Assembly: GCA_002238905.1 (NCBI GenBank)
Contig: MPNG01000014.1
Location: 1-33,805 of the forward strand
DNA: 33,805 nt
Reading direction: 5' to 3'
DNA from: Alphaproteobacteria bacterium bin98
Lineage (GTDB): Bacteria > Pseudomonadota > Alphaproteobacteria > Bin98
In this document: positions 1 to 7,956 of the stretch, piece after piece
How positions within the stretch are numbered: the stretch's first letter is position 1
How the letters are laid out: the number at the start of each line of letters is the position of its first letter
Position numbers and translations under genes: made by a program
Notes under the pieces: model-generated
Seen by the model: the letters and a program-made list of their open reading frames with translations, nothing else
Database searches by the model: none
Told to the model about the DNA's origin: nothing

Positions 1-10
1 AGGTGCGGTA

Positions 11-751
11 ATGCCAAAACAGATTTGCTATCCAATTTATCAGCAATGTCTTGAAATCGTACAATGTCCATGTCCACTTGTCCCAGAATCTGTATTGCTA
101 AAAATAATAGATCTTATGCGTATAAGATCTATGTATTCTTTCTGTCTGACAAGGAATGATGCAAAAGCATGGGAATCTCGTCTAGTAAAGGGAGGTGAAG
201 CTGCGAGTAGAGAGTGGGATGCACAAGAAAAAGATTTTTTCGGATCTCAGAGAGAGAGTCAAGAGAATGGTAGTGGGTATTTTGCCAAAGAAAGGGAATA
301 TTTGCTATTGAAGTGGAGTCTAGAATCTGCGCTAAAGATGCACGAGGAAGAAATAAAGCGGTTACAGAAGTCCATATGCGCTATAGATGTGTTTTTCAGT
401 TCAGCTCAAGATAAGAAAGATTTTCTTCCGTGTTGTGAAGCAGGTGAGTGTGAGGAACAAACTGAAAAAAAATGCAGTAATCTGTGCTATTTCTGTGAAG
501 GCTCAAAGCATACGAGGACTAGAGCCTTGAAAGATATGTTTATATCAAATAGTTTAGAGAAAAAGAAACGGAAGTGGGAAGAAGAAAATGCGAAGAGGCA
601 ATTGGTTTTATGCTGTAGTTGCCGAAAGGGTTTGCGGCATTTGAAAATCGATGCAAAGCCGGTGCTGTTGTACATTTTAAAGGCAATGGATTACAAGATT
701 TTTCGTAAATTTGTAAATATGCTGCATTTTTATTCTTGTGATTTGCATTAA
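11..751 (+). CDS. Cys-rich hypothetical protein, start uncertain
   Basis: I do not recognise this protein. It is 246 residues from the first ATG, but no stop lies upstream in the window, so it may start further left and could have lost a signal peptide from view. It is rich in cysteine, with CPC, CC, CYFC and CCSC clusters that could bind metal or form disulfides. A charged, probably coiled helical stretch lies near residues 90-125 and another near 180-195. The end contains LKIDAKPVLLYIL, which loosely resembles the L-x-x-P-x-L motif shared by the secreted families at 13-24 kb, so it may be a diverged or C-terminally truncated member. Membership is a guess; coding status is likely because the frame is long and open. 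Confidence 0.6.
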   Translation: MPKQICYPIYQQCLEIVQCPCPLVPESVLLKIIDLMRIRSMYSFCLTRNDAKAWESRLVKGGEAASREWDAQEKDFFGSQRESQENGSGYFAKEREYLLLKWSLESALKMHEEEIKRLQKSICAIDVFFSSAQDKKDFLPCCEAGECEEQTEKKCSNLCYFCEGSKHTRTRALKDMFISNSLEKKKRKWEEENAKRQLVLCCSCRKGLRHLKIDAKPVLLYILKAMDYKIFRKFVNMLHFYSCDLH

Positions 752-864
752 GATATAATTGAAGATTACTTCAATGCCAAAGATGATAGGCTTTCTGCTC
801 TTTTTTAAACAAAAAAGTGGTTTAAAAGATTGTGGAAATCGTGTACTTTTAAGAGAGTGTAAAA

Positions 865-1386
865 ATGAAATATTTATTATTAATAATGCTTCCAGTGATT
901 TTACTGGGTGCTATTAGCAGTGATAGCCCTGAAGAAAAAGGGAGGCGTGTGATGTCATTAATATCAGAAAAATTTGATAAAGCTTACAAGAATTGTGAAT
1001 TTTCTTTACTCCTAACAGCAACTCAGGAGGTAACTGATTTCTGCCGAAAGGAGTATGGTATAGAGGAGAGATTTATGAGTTTACAGATTAGTCCTTTTGT
1101 GTGCAAAAAAGCTGACGGTGACTGGGTATATCTGTCAGATTCAGAATCTTCTGAATCTTCTGACACACAAGGTTTTCGTGAGTGTCATCTGGTCACCACT
1201 AATCCAGCAGCCCCACATTGGGTTCTTATATTTTTCGTACGACAAGAGTGTTTTCGTGAAATTCAGAAAAAATGTCAGAGGATTCAAAGAAAATTTTCGT
1301 GTAGGCGCACTTTAGAGAAAAAAGTAAATTTTTCTTTTTTGTTGTCCTCCTTTTTTAGTTTTTGTGATCCGAACTCAGTGTTATAG
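865..1386 (+). CDS. Small secreted hypothetical protein
   Basis: The 173-residue product starts with a short signal peptide (MKYLLLIMLPVILLGA, with cleavage likely after GA), so it is probably exported through Sec. The body is not recognised. A serine/acid run sits near residues 91-101, and the segment WVLIFFVRQECFREI faintly resembles the C-terminal module decayed at 17.7-17.96 kb. The last 30 residues are basic and phenylalanine-rich and look like translation of an out-of-frame tail, and coding-like fragments in other frames follow at once. The ORF is therefore probably a truncated or frameshifted remnant of a longer gene. The start ATG follows AGAGAGTG as a weak ribosome site. Confidence 0.6.
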   Translation: MKYLLLIMLPVILLGAISSDSPEEKGRRVMSLISEKFDKAYKNCEFSLLLTATQEVTDFCRKEYGIEERFMSLQISPFVCKKADGDWVYLSDSESSESSDTQGFRECHLVTTNPAAPHWVLIFFVRQECFREIQKKCQRIQRKFSCRRTLEKKVNFSFLLSSFFSFCDPNSVL

Positions 1387-1935
1387 CAGTTGAAATTTTT
1401 GATTATGAAGGTATAAATCCCTCTTTTATCCAAGCAATATACAGGATGAGATCATTTGTGCGATATGGATTACAATTAAAGATGATAGTGCAAAATACGA
1501 TAGAGTGCAGTCTTGGGTTTACTAAGAAAAAGAAGGAGATTTTCTCCATGCCGGGAATGTAAGAGATAAGTTAGATAATACGAAAAAGACTTTTTTGTAT
1601 ATTAATGATTTGGAGAGCTAAGAGGGGCGACCTTTGCTCTTTCCCAGATATTACTGTAATGCCATACGAATATTGTCTGGACGAAACCGAATTGGAGCAG
1701 TATGGTGGAGTGTGTTCTGCGTGCTTATGTGCAACATTATCCATTAACTACGTATAAGATTTTGCATATTTTGTGTAGTGAATGTGATGCAAAAGATATA
1801 CGATTTGTATATAACGATACGCTTTATACACATGCGCCTTACCTTTTTGTGAAATCAGATATTGCAGATGTGAGTTGGGCAGTAGAAGATATAGTGCAGT
1901 ATTTATTGCGATCTGATCGCAATGATTTTAGCTAG
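1368..1935 (+). pseudogene. Broken hypothetical gene, several frameshifts and a nonsense codon
   Basis: Coding-like peptide can be followed across frames. Frame 3 runs from 1368 to about 1442 (EIFDYEGINPSFIQAIY). Frame 2 runs from 1442 to 1618 (QDEIICAIWITIKDD, later TFLYINDLES) with an in-frame TAA at 1523. Frame 3 returns at 1623-1704 (PDITVMPYEYCLDETELEQYG). Frame 1 runs from about 1702 to 1935 (YPLTTYKILHILCSECDAKD and on to a TAG). Each piece begins close to where the previous one fails, as expected from small indels in one ancestral gene of about 190 codons. The 77-codon ORF at 1702 should not be called as an intact gene. The ancestral function is not recognised. Confidence 0.6.
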
Positions 1936-1955
1936 CAATATGATGAAAAATTATG

Positions 1956-1974
1956 TATAATAGGCGGCAAGGGG
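1956..1974 (+). promoter_or_regulatory. Putative -10 box and ribosome binding site of rpoD
   Basis: A perfect TATAAT lies at 1956-1961, and AAGGGG at 1969-1974 sits 4 nt before the rpoD ATG. No convincing -35 box lies 16-18 bp upstream. If used, transcription would start only about 10 nt before the start codon. The ribosome site supports the ATG at 1979, as does the in-frame TAG at 1961-1963. Confidence 0.35.
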
Positions 1975-1978
1975 TTCG

Positions 1979-3742
1979 ATGATCACCGAAGAAAAATCTG
2001 AAATTTTTAAAGATGCAAGTACAGACGATGTTGTAGAGAGTGGCGCTGCTATCGCCGATTCTGACTTTGAAGAAGAAATAGAATCTGAAGTAGAGATAGA
2101 AGCAGAAGTCGAAAAAGAGTCTGGCATTGATGATAGTGCAAAAGAGTCCAAAGGTCGCTTTGTAGATTCTGGAGCAGGGCGTACAGAAGATCCTGTGCGC
2201 ACATATTTGCGAGAAATGGGCAGCGTGCGCTTACTTTCGCGTGCGGAAGAAGTAAGTATTGCAAAGCGTGTAGCTGGGTGTCGTGATGAAGTGTTGCGCC
2301 TTTTAGCACAAAGTGGTGTTGTCTTAAAGATGATAGTAGACGCTAACGTAGAAGTGCAGCGCAATCATCGTGCGATTCGAAACTATGTGGCACTGGCTAC
2401 CAACACGCGTATTGGCGAGCACGAAGGTTTTGGATCTGATGATTTGAATGAGCAAAACTTTGGTGTTCTAGAGCAAGAAGAAAGCATGATGGCGAGCGAA
2501 GATGACGATACCGCAAAGCAGTACTCTCCTTATGTTAACGCTCTTCTTGAAATAGCAGAAAAAGCGCAAGAATTGCTTATACTTTTGCAAGAAAAGGCGA
2601 ACTTGACTGCAGAAGAGAAAGAAGTGTCTGAAAATCTTCAATCTCATATTGATCAACTTCAGTCAGAGATAGCAGAACTGCTTGTTAATACAAAATGGGT
2701 AGTTGCCAAGCAACGAGCAATGACAAAATCCCTCTTGGATTCACACCGTGATATGGTTATTGTGGACCGTCGATTATGCGAGCTTGCAGTGAAAGTGGGT
2801 GTTTCTCGCTCACAGTTTATGACGCTGTATAATTTTGGTGATGGGTTGTTTGGAAAGCCAAAAAACAAAGCTTGGGCAAGTTTTTTAGAAAAAGAAAAAA
2901 CTGCAGTGCAAAAGGCATGTACTGAAATTAATGATATTGCTCAAAAGCATTTTTTAACGCCTGGTAAATTTCGATCCTTAGCAAAATCCATCCGTCAGAT
3001 GGATCGTGCTATGAATGCAGCAAAAACAGAGATGGTAGAGGCAAATTTGCGTCTTGTGATCTCTATTGCTAAAAAATATACGAACAGAGGATTGCAGTTC
3101 TTAGATTTAATCCAAGAAGGCAACATAGGTTTGATGAAAGCTGTTGATAAGTTTGAGTATGAGCGTGGTTTTAAATTCTCCACATACGCAACATGGTGGA
3201 TTCGTCAGGCTATTACGCGTGCTATCGCCGATCAAGCGCGTACCATTCGTATTCCTGTGCATATGATTGAAACAATCAATAAGCTGGTGCGTGTATCCCG
3301 TGCTATGTTGCATGAAATTGGCCGTGAGCCAACACCTGAAGAATTGGCCGAAAAATCTTCTGTTCAGTTGGATAAGGTGAAAAAAGTCTTAAAAATTGCT
3401 AAAGAACCTCTATCCTTGGAATCACCCGTGGGTGATGAAGAAGACAGTGAACTTGGTGATTTTATTGAAGATAAAAGAACAGTAGCGCCTCTTGATTCTG
3501 CTATTCGCAAGAGCTTGACGAGCGTTATTAGTGTCCTTCTTGCGTACCTTGTTCCAAGAGAAGAAAGGGTTGTCCGTATGCGTATGGGAATCAGTGGTCA
3601 AACAGATCACACGCTAGAAGAGGTAGGTCGTCAATTTGATGTGACGCGTGAGCGTATTCGACAAATTGAAGCAAAAGCCATTCGTAAGGTTTCTAATCCA
3701 AAACGTATTGAGCTTCTGCGCGGATTTATTGAAGATCTATAA
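1979..3742 (+). CDS. rpoD: RNA polymerase primary sigma factor RpoD (sigma-70)
   Basis: This is the housekeeping sigma factor, which directs core RNA polymerase to most promoters. The 587-residue protein shows region 1.2 at about 71-105 ([11 protein letters not shown]), a long variable insert, region 2 from about 351 ([44 protein letters not shown]), region 3 ([11 protein letters not shown]) and region 4 with the helix-turn-helix near 544 ([20 protein letters not shown]). The first 70 residues are a very acidic stretch, and I cannot see the usual folded region 1.1. The gene stands alone; dnaG, its common upstream neighbour, is absent and a decayed gene lies there instead. Two tRNA genes follow within 6 nt of its stop. 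Identification is secure. Confidence 0.97.
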   Translation: MITEEKSEIFKDASTDDVVESGAAIADSDFEEEIESEVEIEAEVEKESGIDDSAKESKGRFVDSGAGRTEDPVRTYLREMGSVRLLSRAEEVSIAKRVAGCRDEVLRLLAQSGVVLKMIVDANVEVQRNHRAIRNYVALATNTRIGEHEGFGSDDLNEQNFGVLEQEESMMASEDDDTAKQYSPYVNALLEIAEKAQELLILLQEKANLTAEEKEVSENLQSHIDQLQSEIAELLVNTKWVVAKQRAMTKSLLDSHRDMVIVDRRLCELAVKVGVSRSQFMTLYNFGDGLFGKPKNKAWASFLEKEKTAVQKACTEINDIAQKHFLTPGKFRSLAKSIRQMDRAMNAAKTEMVEANLRLVISIAKKYTNRGLQFLDLIQEGNIGLMKAVDKFEYERGFKFSTYATWWIRQAITRAIADQARTIRIPVHMIETINKLVRVSRAMLHEIGREPTPEELAEKSSVQLDKVKKVLKIAKEPLSLESPVGDEEDSELGDFIEDKRTVAPLDSAIRKSLTSVISVLLAYLVPREERVVRMRMGISGQTDHTLEEVGRQFDVTRERIRQIEAKAIRKVSNPKRIELLRGFIEDL

Positions 3743-3747
3743 TAAAT

Positions 3748-3824
3748 GGGCCTGTAGTTCAGTTGGTTAGAACCCACCGCTCATAACGGTGTAGTCGTAG
3801 GTTCGAGTCCTACCGGGCCCACCA
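3748..3824 (+). tRNA. tRNA with CAU anticodon, probably tRNA-Ile2 (copy 1)
   Basis: The 77-nt sequence folds as a standard cloverleaf with encoded CCA. The acceptor arms are GGGCCTG and CGGGCCC, the D-stem is GTTC/GAAC, the anticodon stem is CACCG/CGGTG around loop CTCATAA, the T-stem is GTAGG/CCTAC, and the discriminator is A. The anticodon CAT occurs in initiator Met, elongator Met and Ile2 tRNAs. The paired first base pair argues against initiator, and the overall sequence resembles the AUA-reading Ile2 tRNA of alphaproteobacteria, whose C34 is changed to lysidine by TilS. The D-stem carries a compensated U-A pair where GCTC/GAGC is usual. The Ile2-versus-Met choice is inference. Confidence 0.9.
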
Positions 3825-3908
3825 ACTCAAAATTCAGAGGAATAAGGGTAGAGAGCTGCTCTTTGTTTATGATAACCACTCTAGTTTAATTGAATCTTTA
3901 TAATAAAT

Positions 3909-3985
3909 GGGCCTGTAGTTCAGTTGGTTAGAACCCACCGCTCATAACGGTGTAGTCGTAGGTTCGAGTCCTACCGGGCCCACCA
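3909..3985 (+). tRNA. tRNA with CAU anticodon, probably tRNA-Ile2 (copy 2)
   Basis: This copy is identical over all 77 nt to the copy 161 bp upstream and is therefore part of a local tandem duplication. All stems, the CAT anticodon and the encoded CCA are kept, so both copies should be functional. It lies tail to tail with the EnvC-like gene, 43 nt from its stop. Confidence 0.9.
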
Positions 3986-4011
3986 AACCAAAATTCAGAG
4001 GATATAAGGGT

Positions 4012-4030
4012 AGAGCACTGCTCTTTGTTT
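4012..4030 (+). terminator. Short hairpin and T-run after the second tRNA
   Basis: AGAGC (4012-4016), loop ACT and GCTCT (4020-4024) are followed by TTGTTT. This could end the rpoD-tRNA transcription unit. The first repeat unit has a weaker version (AGAG 3850-3853, CTCT 3859-3862), so transcription may pass from copy 1 into copy 2. The stem is only 5 bp, so strength is doubtful. Confidence 0.4.
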
Positions 4031-4901
4031 ATGATAACCACTCTAACGGGTTAATGGCTTTTGCTTCTTGGCGTAGCTCTAAATAAAGAAAGGACGGATT
4101 TGTATCTGGAAGTTTTCCTATGGGCTTGCCCGCTATGATATGGTCACCTTCAGACACAAAAATGTAATGCATGCCATAAAGGGCTGTGTAGTGGTTTTTG
4201 TGATGCTTTAAAATGCAAAGGGTATAGGAATACAGTCTCTGTATCCACACCACTTCTGCATCTGTTGGAGAAAAAACTGTAGCACCAGACTGACAACTTA
4301 AAACAATCCCGTCTTTCCTATGCATGGGAGCAGGTAACTTTTTTTTCTCTACACCAAAATGCTTCACAATTGATCCTTTTAATAAGTGAAAGTCATAGGA
4401 GTAAACTCCATCTTTCTTTTGAATTTTTCCTGGCTCAAGAGAAAGTTTCTGCGGAACCTTGATGGCTTTTTTTGAGGAAGGTTTGGTTTGCATTTTTTTT
4501 TGTGTTGTAGGCGGCAGTGTTTTAACCACCTTGGGCGTTGTAGGTTTTTTTGCTGGTGCAGCCTTTTTTGAAGGCTTGACATCTTTAAGAGGTGGATTGA
4601 CCTTTTTTGACTGACTGGGTTTTGGTGCAGTTAATTGCAAAGTGCGTAACTCGGCTTTCTTTTCTGCAATTTTTTTGTTGTATTGTTCTAAATAAAGCTT
4701 GGCGCGTTTTAAGTTGCTTTGAGCCTCCAAGTCTTCGGAATCTCTGGCCTTAACCAATAATGTTTGTACATACTGATAAGTTTTTACAGCTTTCTTTTCA
4801 AGATCTGTGATTTCTCGTGTGATTTCAGCTTGATTATACGGCATGCACGCTTCTTTTGAAAAGGCGCTGCATGCTAAGAAAAATAAAATTACCACGACCA
4901 T
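4029..4901 (-). CDS. EnvC/NlpD-like exported LytM-domain protein, catalytically degenerate
   Basis: The 290-residue protein has a signal peptide (1-16, ending AFSK), a charged coiled-coil segment (about 27-90), a Lys/Pro/Thr-rich linker (91-150) and a LytM/peptidase M23 domain (about 196-289; GATVFSP, YTALYGMHYIFVSEGDHIIAGKPIGKLP, NPLEWLS read in pieces). In active M23 enzymes a His-x-His and a His...Asp bind zinc. Here the final motif reads FLYLELR and the first lacks the Asp, so it should not cut peptidoglycan. EnvC is likewise a non-catalytic activator of division amidases and also sits directly after gpmI in many proteobacteria, which supports this role at the septum. It is shorter than E. 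coli EnvC (about 420). Its start overlaps the upstream gene by 13 nt, with AAGGA before the ATG. Confidence 0.85.
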   Translation of the reverse strand: MVVVILFFLACSAFSKEACMPYNQAEITREITDLEKKAVKTYQYVQTLLVKARDSEDLEAQSNLKRAKLYLEQYNKKIAEKKAELRTLQLTAPKPSQSKKVNPPLKDVKPSKKAAPAKKPTTPKVVKTLPPTTQKKMQTKPSSKKAIKVPQKLSLEPGKIQKKDGVYSYDFHLLKGSIVKHFGVEKKKLPAPMHRKDGIVLSCQSGATVFSPTDAEVVWIQRLYSYTLCILKHHKNHYTALYGMHYIFVSEGDHIIAGKPIGKLPDTNPSFLYLELRQEAKAINPLEWLS

Positions 4902-6427
4902 AATGGGGTCCTTCTAAGAAGATCTTGTATTTGTGGAACTGCCAAAAACGATCCTATGACTGGTGCGATATCGTGGACCTCTCCTGTAATAATAAAAGGG
5001 CGATGACTAAAAGGGCTGTGGGCATACTGCTGTTTAGCCGTAATAATGAGCGTATAACCATGCTTTTTTGCTTTAGCAACAAGGCGTGTGATATTAGCAC
5101 TGCTCTCTTTTTCCTTTTTTAATAACATGTCTTTGGTATAGTGAGTTTTGTGGCTTACCATAATAAAAGGATACCCCTCTGTCATGGCGGTTATGGCGCC
5201 CAGATACACTTCCATATCTTCTGGCAGACTATGTTTTTTTTGAGTAATAATATGCTTTGGGATGCTAGCAAGCGCTTTGTTAATGTCAGAAAACGCTTTC
5301 TGAATGACAGGATTTCTCTCAGGATTCGGACTCATTAAGAGAAATCTTGTGTCGGCATGCACGCCTATATGAGTCCAAAATCGCGTGGTGTCTGTAGGTT
5401 CCCCTTGATAATTATCATCAGCAAAGGCTGCGGCAAGTTTTAGCATATATCTCTTTGTAAAACGCGATAAAAATAAAAAATGGTCAGTTGCGTATTGAAA
5501 TCCTCGATATGCTTCATGTATGTATCTTGGGATCTGATCTGCAAATGTTGGGTTGTTAGTGGTTGCATTTTCCAATATTTGGTCGTGAATGACTTCAGCG
5601 GGACTCTCAAATGTCCTGCTTAGATCAACCTTCCCGCGGATAATAGCTTCGTATGTGTTGAAGATTAAACTCCAATCTGCCTTGTTACAAAAGATTTTGT
5701 ATTTGCTAGTGATAGAGCATATATGGACAAACGGTGCCTTGGTTTGAATCTGATTGAGACAAGTTGTTGCATGAGGCCCAGCTACTGCAGCGTGTAGCTT
5801 AATGCTGACATTATTCTGGTGTAGAAAATCAAATAACATCAGTAAATTATCACACAAGGGTACATTGTCCTTTTCCAACAAATGAAAAATATGTAAAACT
5901 GGCCTTGTTGGCGCTACAGCATCAGTGTATGCACTCTTATCTTTTTTTTCTGCGGTGTATGCGCTATAAGTCCGCTCCACTACTTTTTTATCGCTATGCT
6001 TTTCTGCCATTATGCGGTGATAAATACCATCATCTGTTAAGCTCTCTGCTTGCATGGCCTTGGTGTGTGCGTGACAAAGACCAGCTAATATTTTATAATG
6101 CATACTATCCGCTGCATTACGCATCCTATCCTCTCTAAGTATTAGGTAACTAGTATCATCTTTTGTTACACCTTCTGATAGCATGGGATAATTAGGTCTC
6201 TTGAGCTGATCATATGTTTGTTGAAGGAGACAATCTTCAAAATTCTCATGTTTAGGTTCCAGTAATTCTGGTTGATCTTGACAGTCCTCTAAAGTATAAA
6301 GCAGCAATCGTGTCTCTTTTTGTGCGCTTTTATCTGGTAGTGTCTCTTTTTCTGCTCTGTCGTCCGGTGTTGGTAGCGTAGCAGAGAAAATATAACACGA
6401 TAAGAAAAACAAAATTAGTATGTGCAT
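4889..6427 (-). CDS. Exported GpmI-like pseudoenzyme
   Basis: The 512-residue protein starts with a signal peptide (MHILILFFLSCYIFSA) nearly identical to that of the next upstream gene. From about residue 170 it aligns with GpmI at matching places: VLHIFHLLEKD, KLHAAVAG, HICSITSKY, DHFLFLSRF, YPFIMVSH, GYTLIITAKQQY, DIAPVIGSF. The catalytic elements are gone. LDG of the N-terminal metal site has become LED, the GNSEVGH serine loop is missing, GRxWALDR is lost, FRSDR is replaced, the GHTG metal ligand region is absent, and ADHGNAE has become AKQQYAH. The frame is nonetheless intact over 1.5 kb, which argues for a retained non-catalytic function. It overlaps both neighbours by 13 nt and is presumably co-transcribed with them. 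Its role is unknown. Confidence 0.85.
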   Translation of the reverse strand: MHILILFFLSCYIFSATLPTPDDRAEKETLPDKSAQKETRLLLYTLEDCQDQPELLEPKHENFEDCLLQQTYDQLKRPNYPMLSEGVTKDDTSYLILREDRMRNAADSMHYKILAGLCHAHTKAMQAESLTDDGIYHRIMAEKHSDKKVVERTYSAYTAEKKDKSAYTDAVAPTRPVLHIFHLLEKDNVPLCDNLLMLFDFLHQNNVSIKLHAAVAGPHATTCLNQIQTKAPFVHICSITSKYKIFCNKADWSLIFNTYEAIIRGKVDLSRTFESPAEVIHDQILENATTNNPTFADQIPRYIHEAYRGFQYATDHFLFLSRFTKRYMLKLAAAFADDNYQGEPTDTTRFWTHIGVHADTRFLLMSPNPERNPVIQKAFSDINKALASIPKHIITQKKHSLPEDMEVYLGAITAMTEGYPFIMVSHKTHYTKDMLLKKEKESSANITRLVAKAKKHGYTLIITAKQQYAHSPFSHRPFIITGEVHDIAPVIGSFLAVPQIQDLLRRTPLWSW

Positions 6428-7956
6428 AATGATCGCCCTCTAAAATAGTCTGGTTGTGCAATGCCGTAATGGGCTAATATTGTTGGCGCAATATCTTGGA
6501 GTCCCCCTGATGTGTGTATAAAAGTATGGTTACCAACAACAATAAAAGGAACAAGGTTTGTGGTATGGCTATGGAAGGGTCTTTCATCGCGAGTCATGCA
6601 CTCCGCATTTCCGTGATCAGCGGTAATAATCACCGTGTATCCATTCTTGTGTGCTACAGAATAAATCCAGTCGATAGCTTCATCCACAGAGGTAATGCCT
6701 TCTTTTGCTACCTGCATATTTCCAGTGTGTCCAACAATATCTGGTGCTGCGTAGTTCACCATAATGAAGCCATACTTTTGTGTTATGGCGTTAATTACAA
6801 GTTCTGTTACCTCATTTGTTGGGTGGGGGTTATAACATTCTTCGCTATGATTAGATTTTGCTATAAAAACATCTGTATTATCAGGCAAATCTTTATGACT
6901 ATCAAAAAATACAGTAACATGCGCCTTCTTTTCTGATTCAGCAATCCGTGCTTGTCGTATACCATGTGCTGATAAAATATAACCAAGTGGTGCGGGCAGT
7001 TGATTATCGCCAAACATGTAAGGCATCCTTAAGGTATGGCTATAAGGGCACATACAAAGCCAATTGCGTTCTGTGCTCTGTGGCGCTTTTGGATAGTTTT
7101 CGTCAGAGAGAGCTGTGGCGATTTGCACCATACGGTCTGAACGAAAATTTAAAAACAAAAAATGGTCCTTGGCGTAATCAAATCCTTTATATGTTGTATG
7201 TACGTGTGGTGGTGTGAGTTTCACAGCGTTTGTTCCTTCTGCAATGATTTCATCGGTTGTAACAAAGGTGGGAGCCTCTGCATGAATAATAGCTTTGTAT
7301 GTTTTGGAGGTTTTCGCCCAATCTTTGTTGCGATCAAGGGCCCATGTCCTGCCTGTGATAGAACATATATTGACAAAAGATGTTTGTTTTTTGATCGTTT
7401 CAAGAAATGTATAAGCGCTTTTTGGTTCTGAATCACATCCATCCAATACAGCGTGTAGTTTAATGGTGATATTTTGTTTGTATAGTAACAATGATATTTT
7501 CAGTAAATGGTCAATATCAGCGTGTACAGCGCCGTCTGAAAGCAAAGAAAAAACATGCACGATTCCGTTGGAATTTAATACGGAATCAGTGAATGTGCGC
7601 CAAATGTCTTTTTTTGCGAAGGATTCATCATCAAGTGCCTCTGATATTTGTTTATGTATGCTGTCATGTACTGATCCAGCACCTATAGTGAGGTGCCCAA
7701 CCTCAGAGTTTCCTTGTAGTCCTGCTCTTAATCCTACTGCCTCACCTGATGCGTTGAGTGTGGCATGCTTTTTTTGCAAAAAGTTGGTGATACAAGGAGC
7801 AGTTTCTGAAGTAATAGCGCTCTCTTTGAATCCGCCTTCTGGTGGCATGCCGAAACCATCTAAAACAATACACATAAGTTTGTGTGTAGGTTCCTGTATT
7901 GGTGGCTCAGCAGAGAAAATATAACACGATAAGAAAAATAAAATTACCAACGGCAT
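6415..7956 (-). CDS. Exported 2,3-bisphosphoglycerate-independent phosphoglycerate mutase paralogue
   Basis: The 513-residue protein is a clear GpmI paralogue with an added signal peptide (MPLVILFFLSCYIFSA) and a short linker before the enzyme starts at about residue 26. GpmI interconverts 3- and 2-phosphoglycerate with two Mn ions and a phosphoserine. The copy keeps the metal-site Asp33 (VLDGFG), the nucleophile Ser84 in GNSEVGH, VHAD, GRTWALDR, NFRSDR, SEKKAHV, PDIVGHTG, ADHGNAE and the late SHTT histidine. One substrate-site change is seen: the Arg of DGRD is Cys175. The linker and signal imply that the enzyme acts outside the cytoplasm, in the periplasm or beyond, which is unexpected for glycolysis. 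The start overlaps the upstream stop by 13 nt, with AGGA before the ATG. Confidence 0.93.
   Translation of the reverse strand: MPLVILFFLSCYIFSAEPPIQEPTHKLMCIVLDGFGMPPEGGFKESAITSETAPCITNFLQKKHATLNASGEAVGLRAGLQGNSEVGHLTIGAGSVHDSIHKQISEALDDESFAKKDIWRTFTDSVLNSNGIVHVFSLLSDGAVHADIDHLLKISLLLYKQNITIKLHAVLDGCDSEPKSAYTFLETIKKQTSFVNICSITGRTWALDRNKDWAKTSKTYKAIIHAEAPTFVTTDEIIAEGTNAVKLTPPHVHTTYKGFDYAKDHFLFLNFRSDRMVQIATALSDENYPKAPQSTERNWLCMCPYSHTLRMPYMFGDNQLPAPLGYILSAHGIRQARIAESEKKAHVTVFFDSHKDLPDNTDVFIAKSNHSEECYNPHPTNEVTELVINAITQKYGFIMVNYAAPDIVGHTGNMQVAKEGITSVDEAIDWIYSVAHKNGYTVIITADHGNAECMTRDERPFHSHTTNLVPFIVVGNHTFIHTSGGLQDIAPTILAHYGIAQPDYFRGRSLCTY

Larger units (their letters stand above)
3738..4045. repeat. 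Tandem duplication of tRNA plus 3' end of the EnvC-like gene
   Basis: Two near-identical units lie at 3738-3883 and 3899-4045, offset by 161 bp and separated by 15 bp. Each holds the complete tRNA, its downstream hairpin and, at the right end, the last codons of the convergent EnvC-like gene (LEWLS and stop on the minus strand). In the left unit those codons are an orphan tail with no gene attached. The units differ by a few substitutions and a 1-nt indel outside the tRNA, while the tRNAs themselves are identical. Confidence 0.95.

Noticed and set aside
1702-1935. Intact 77-codon gene before rpoD
   Set aside because: Coding sequence continues upstream in other frames, so it is the last piece of a broken gene.
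4012-4030. UGA read as tryptophan (altered code)
   Set aside because: TGG encodes Trp throughout conserved genes and TGA ends ORFs at expected places.
6514-7924. Long plus-strand open frames opposite the GpmI genes (for example 6514-6936 and 7463-7924)
   Set aside because: They mirror strongly conserved enzyme sequence on the minus strand, have no family resemblance and lack ribosome sites.
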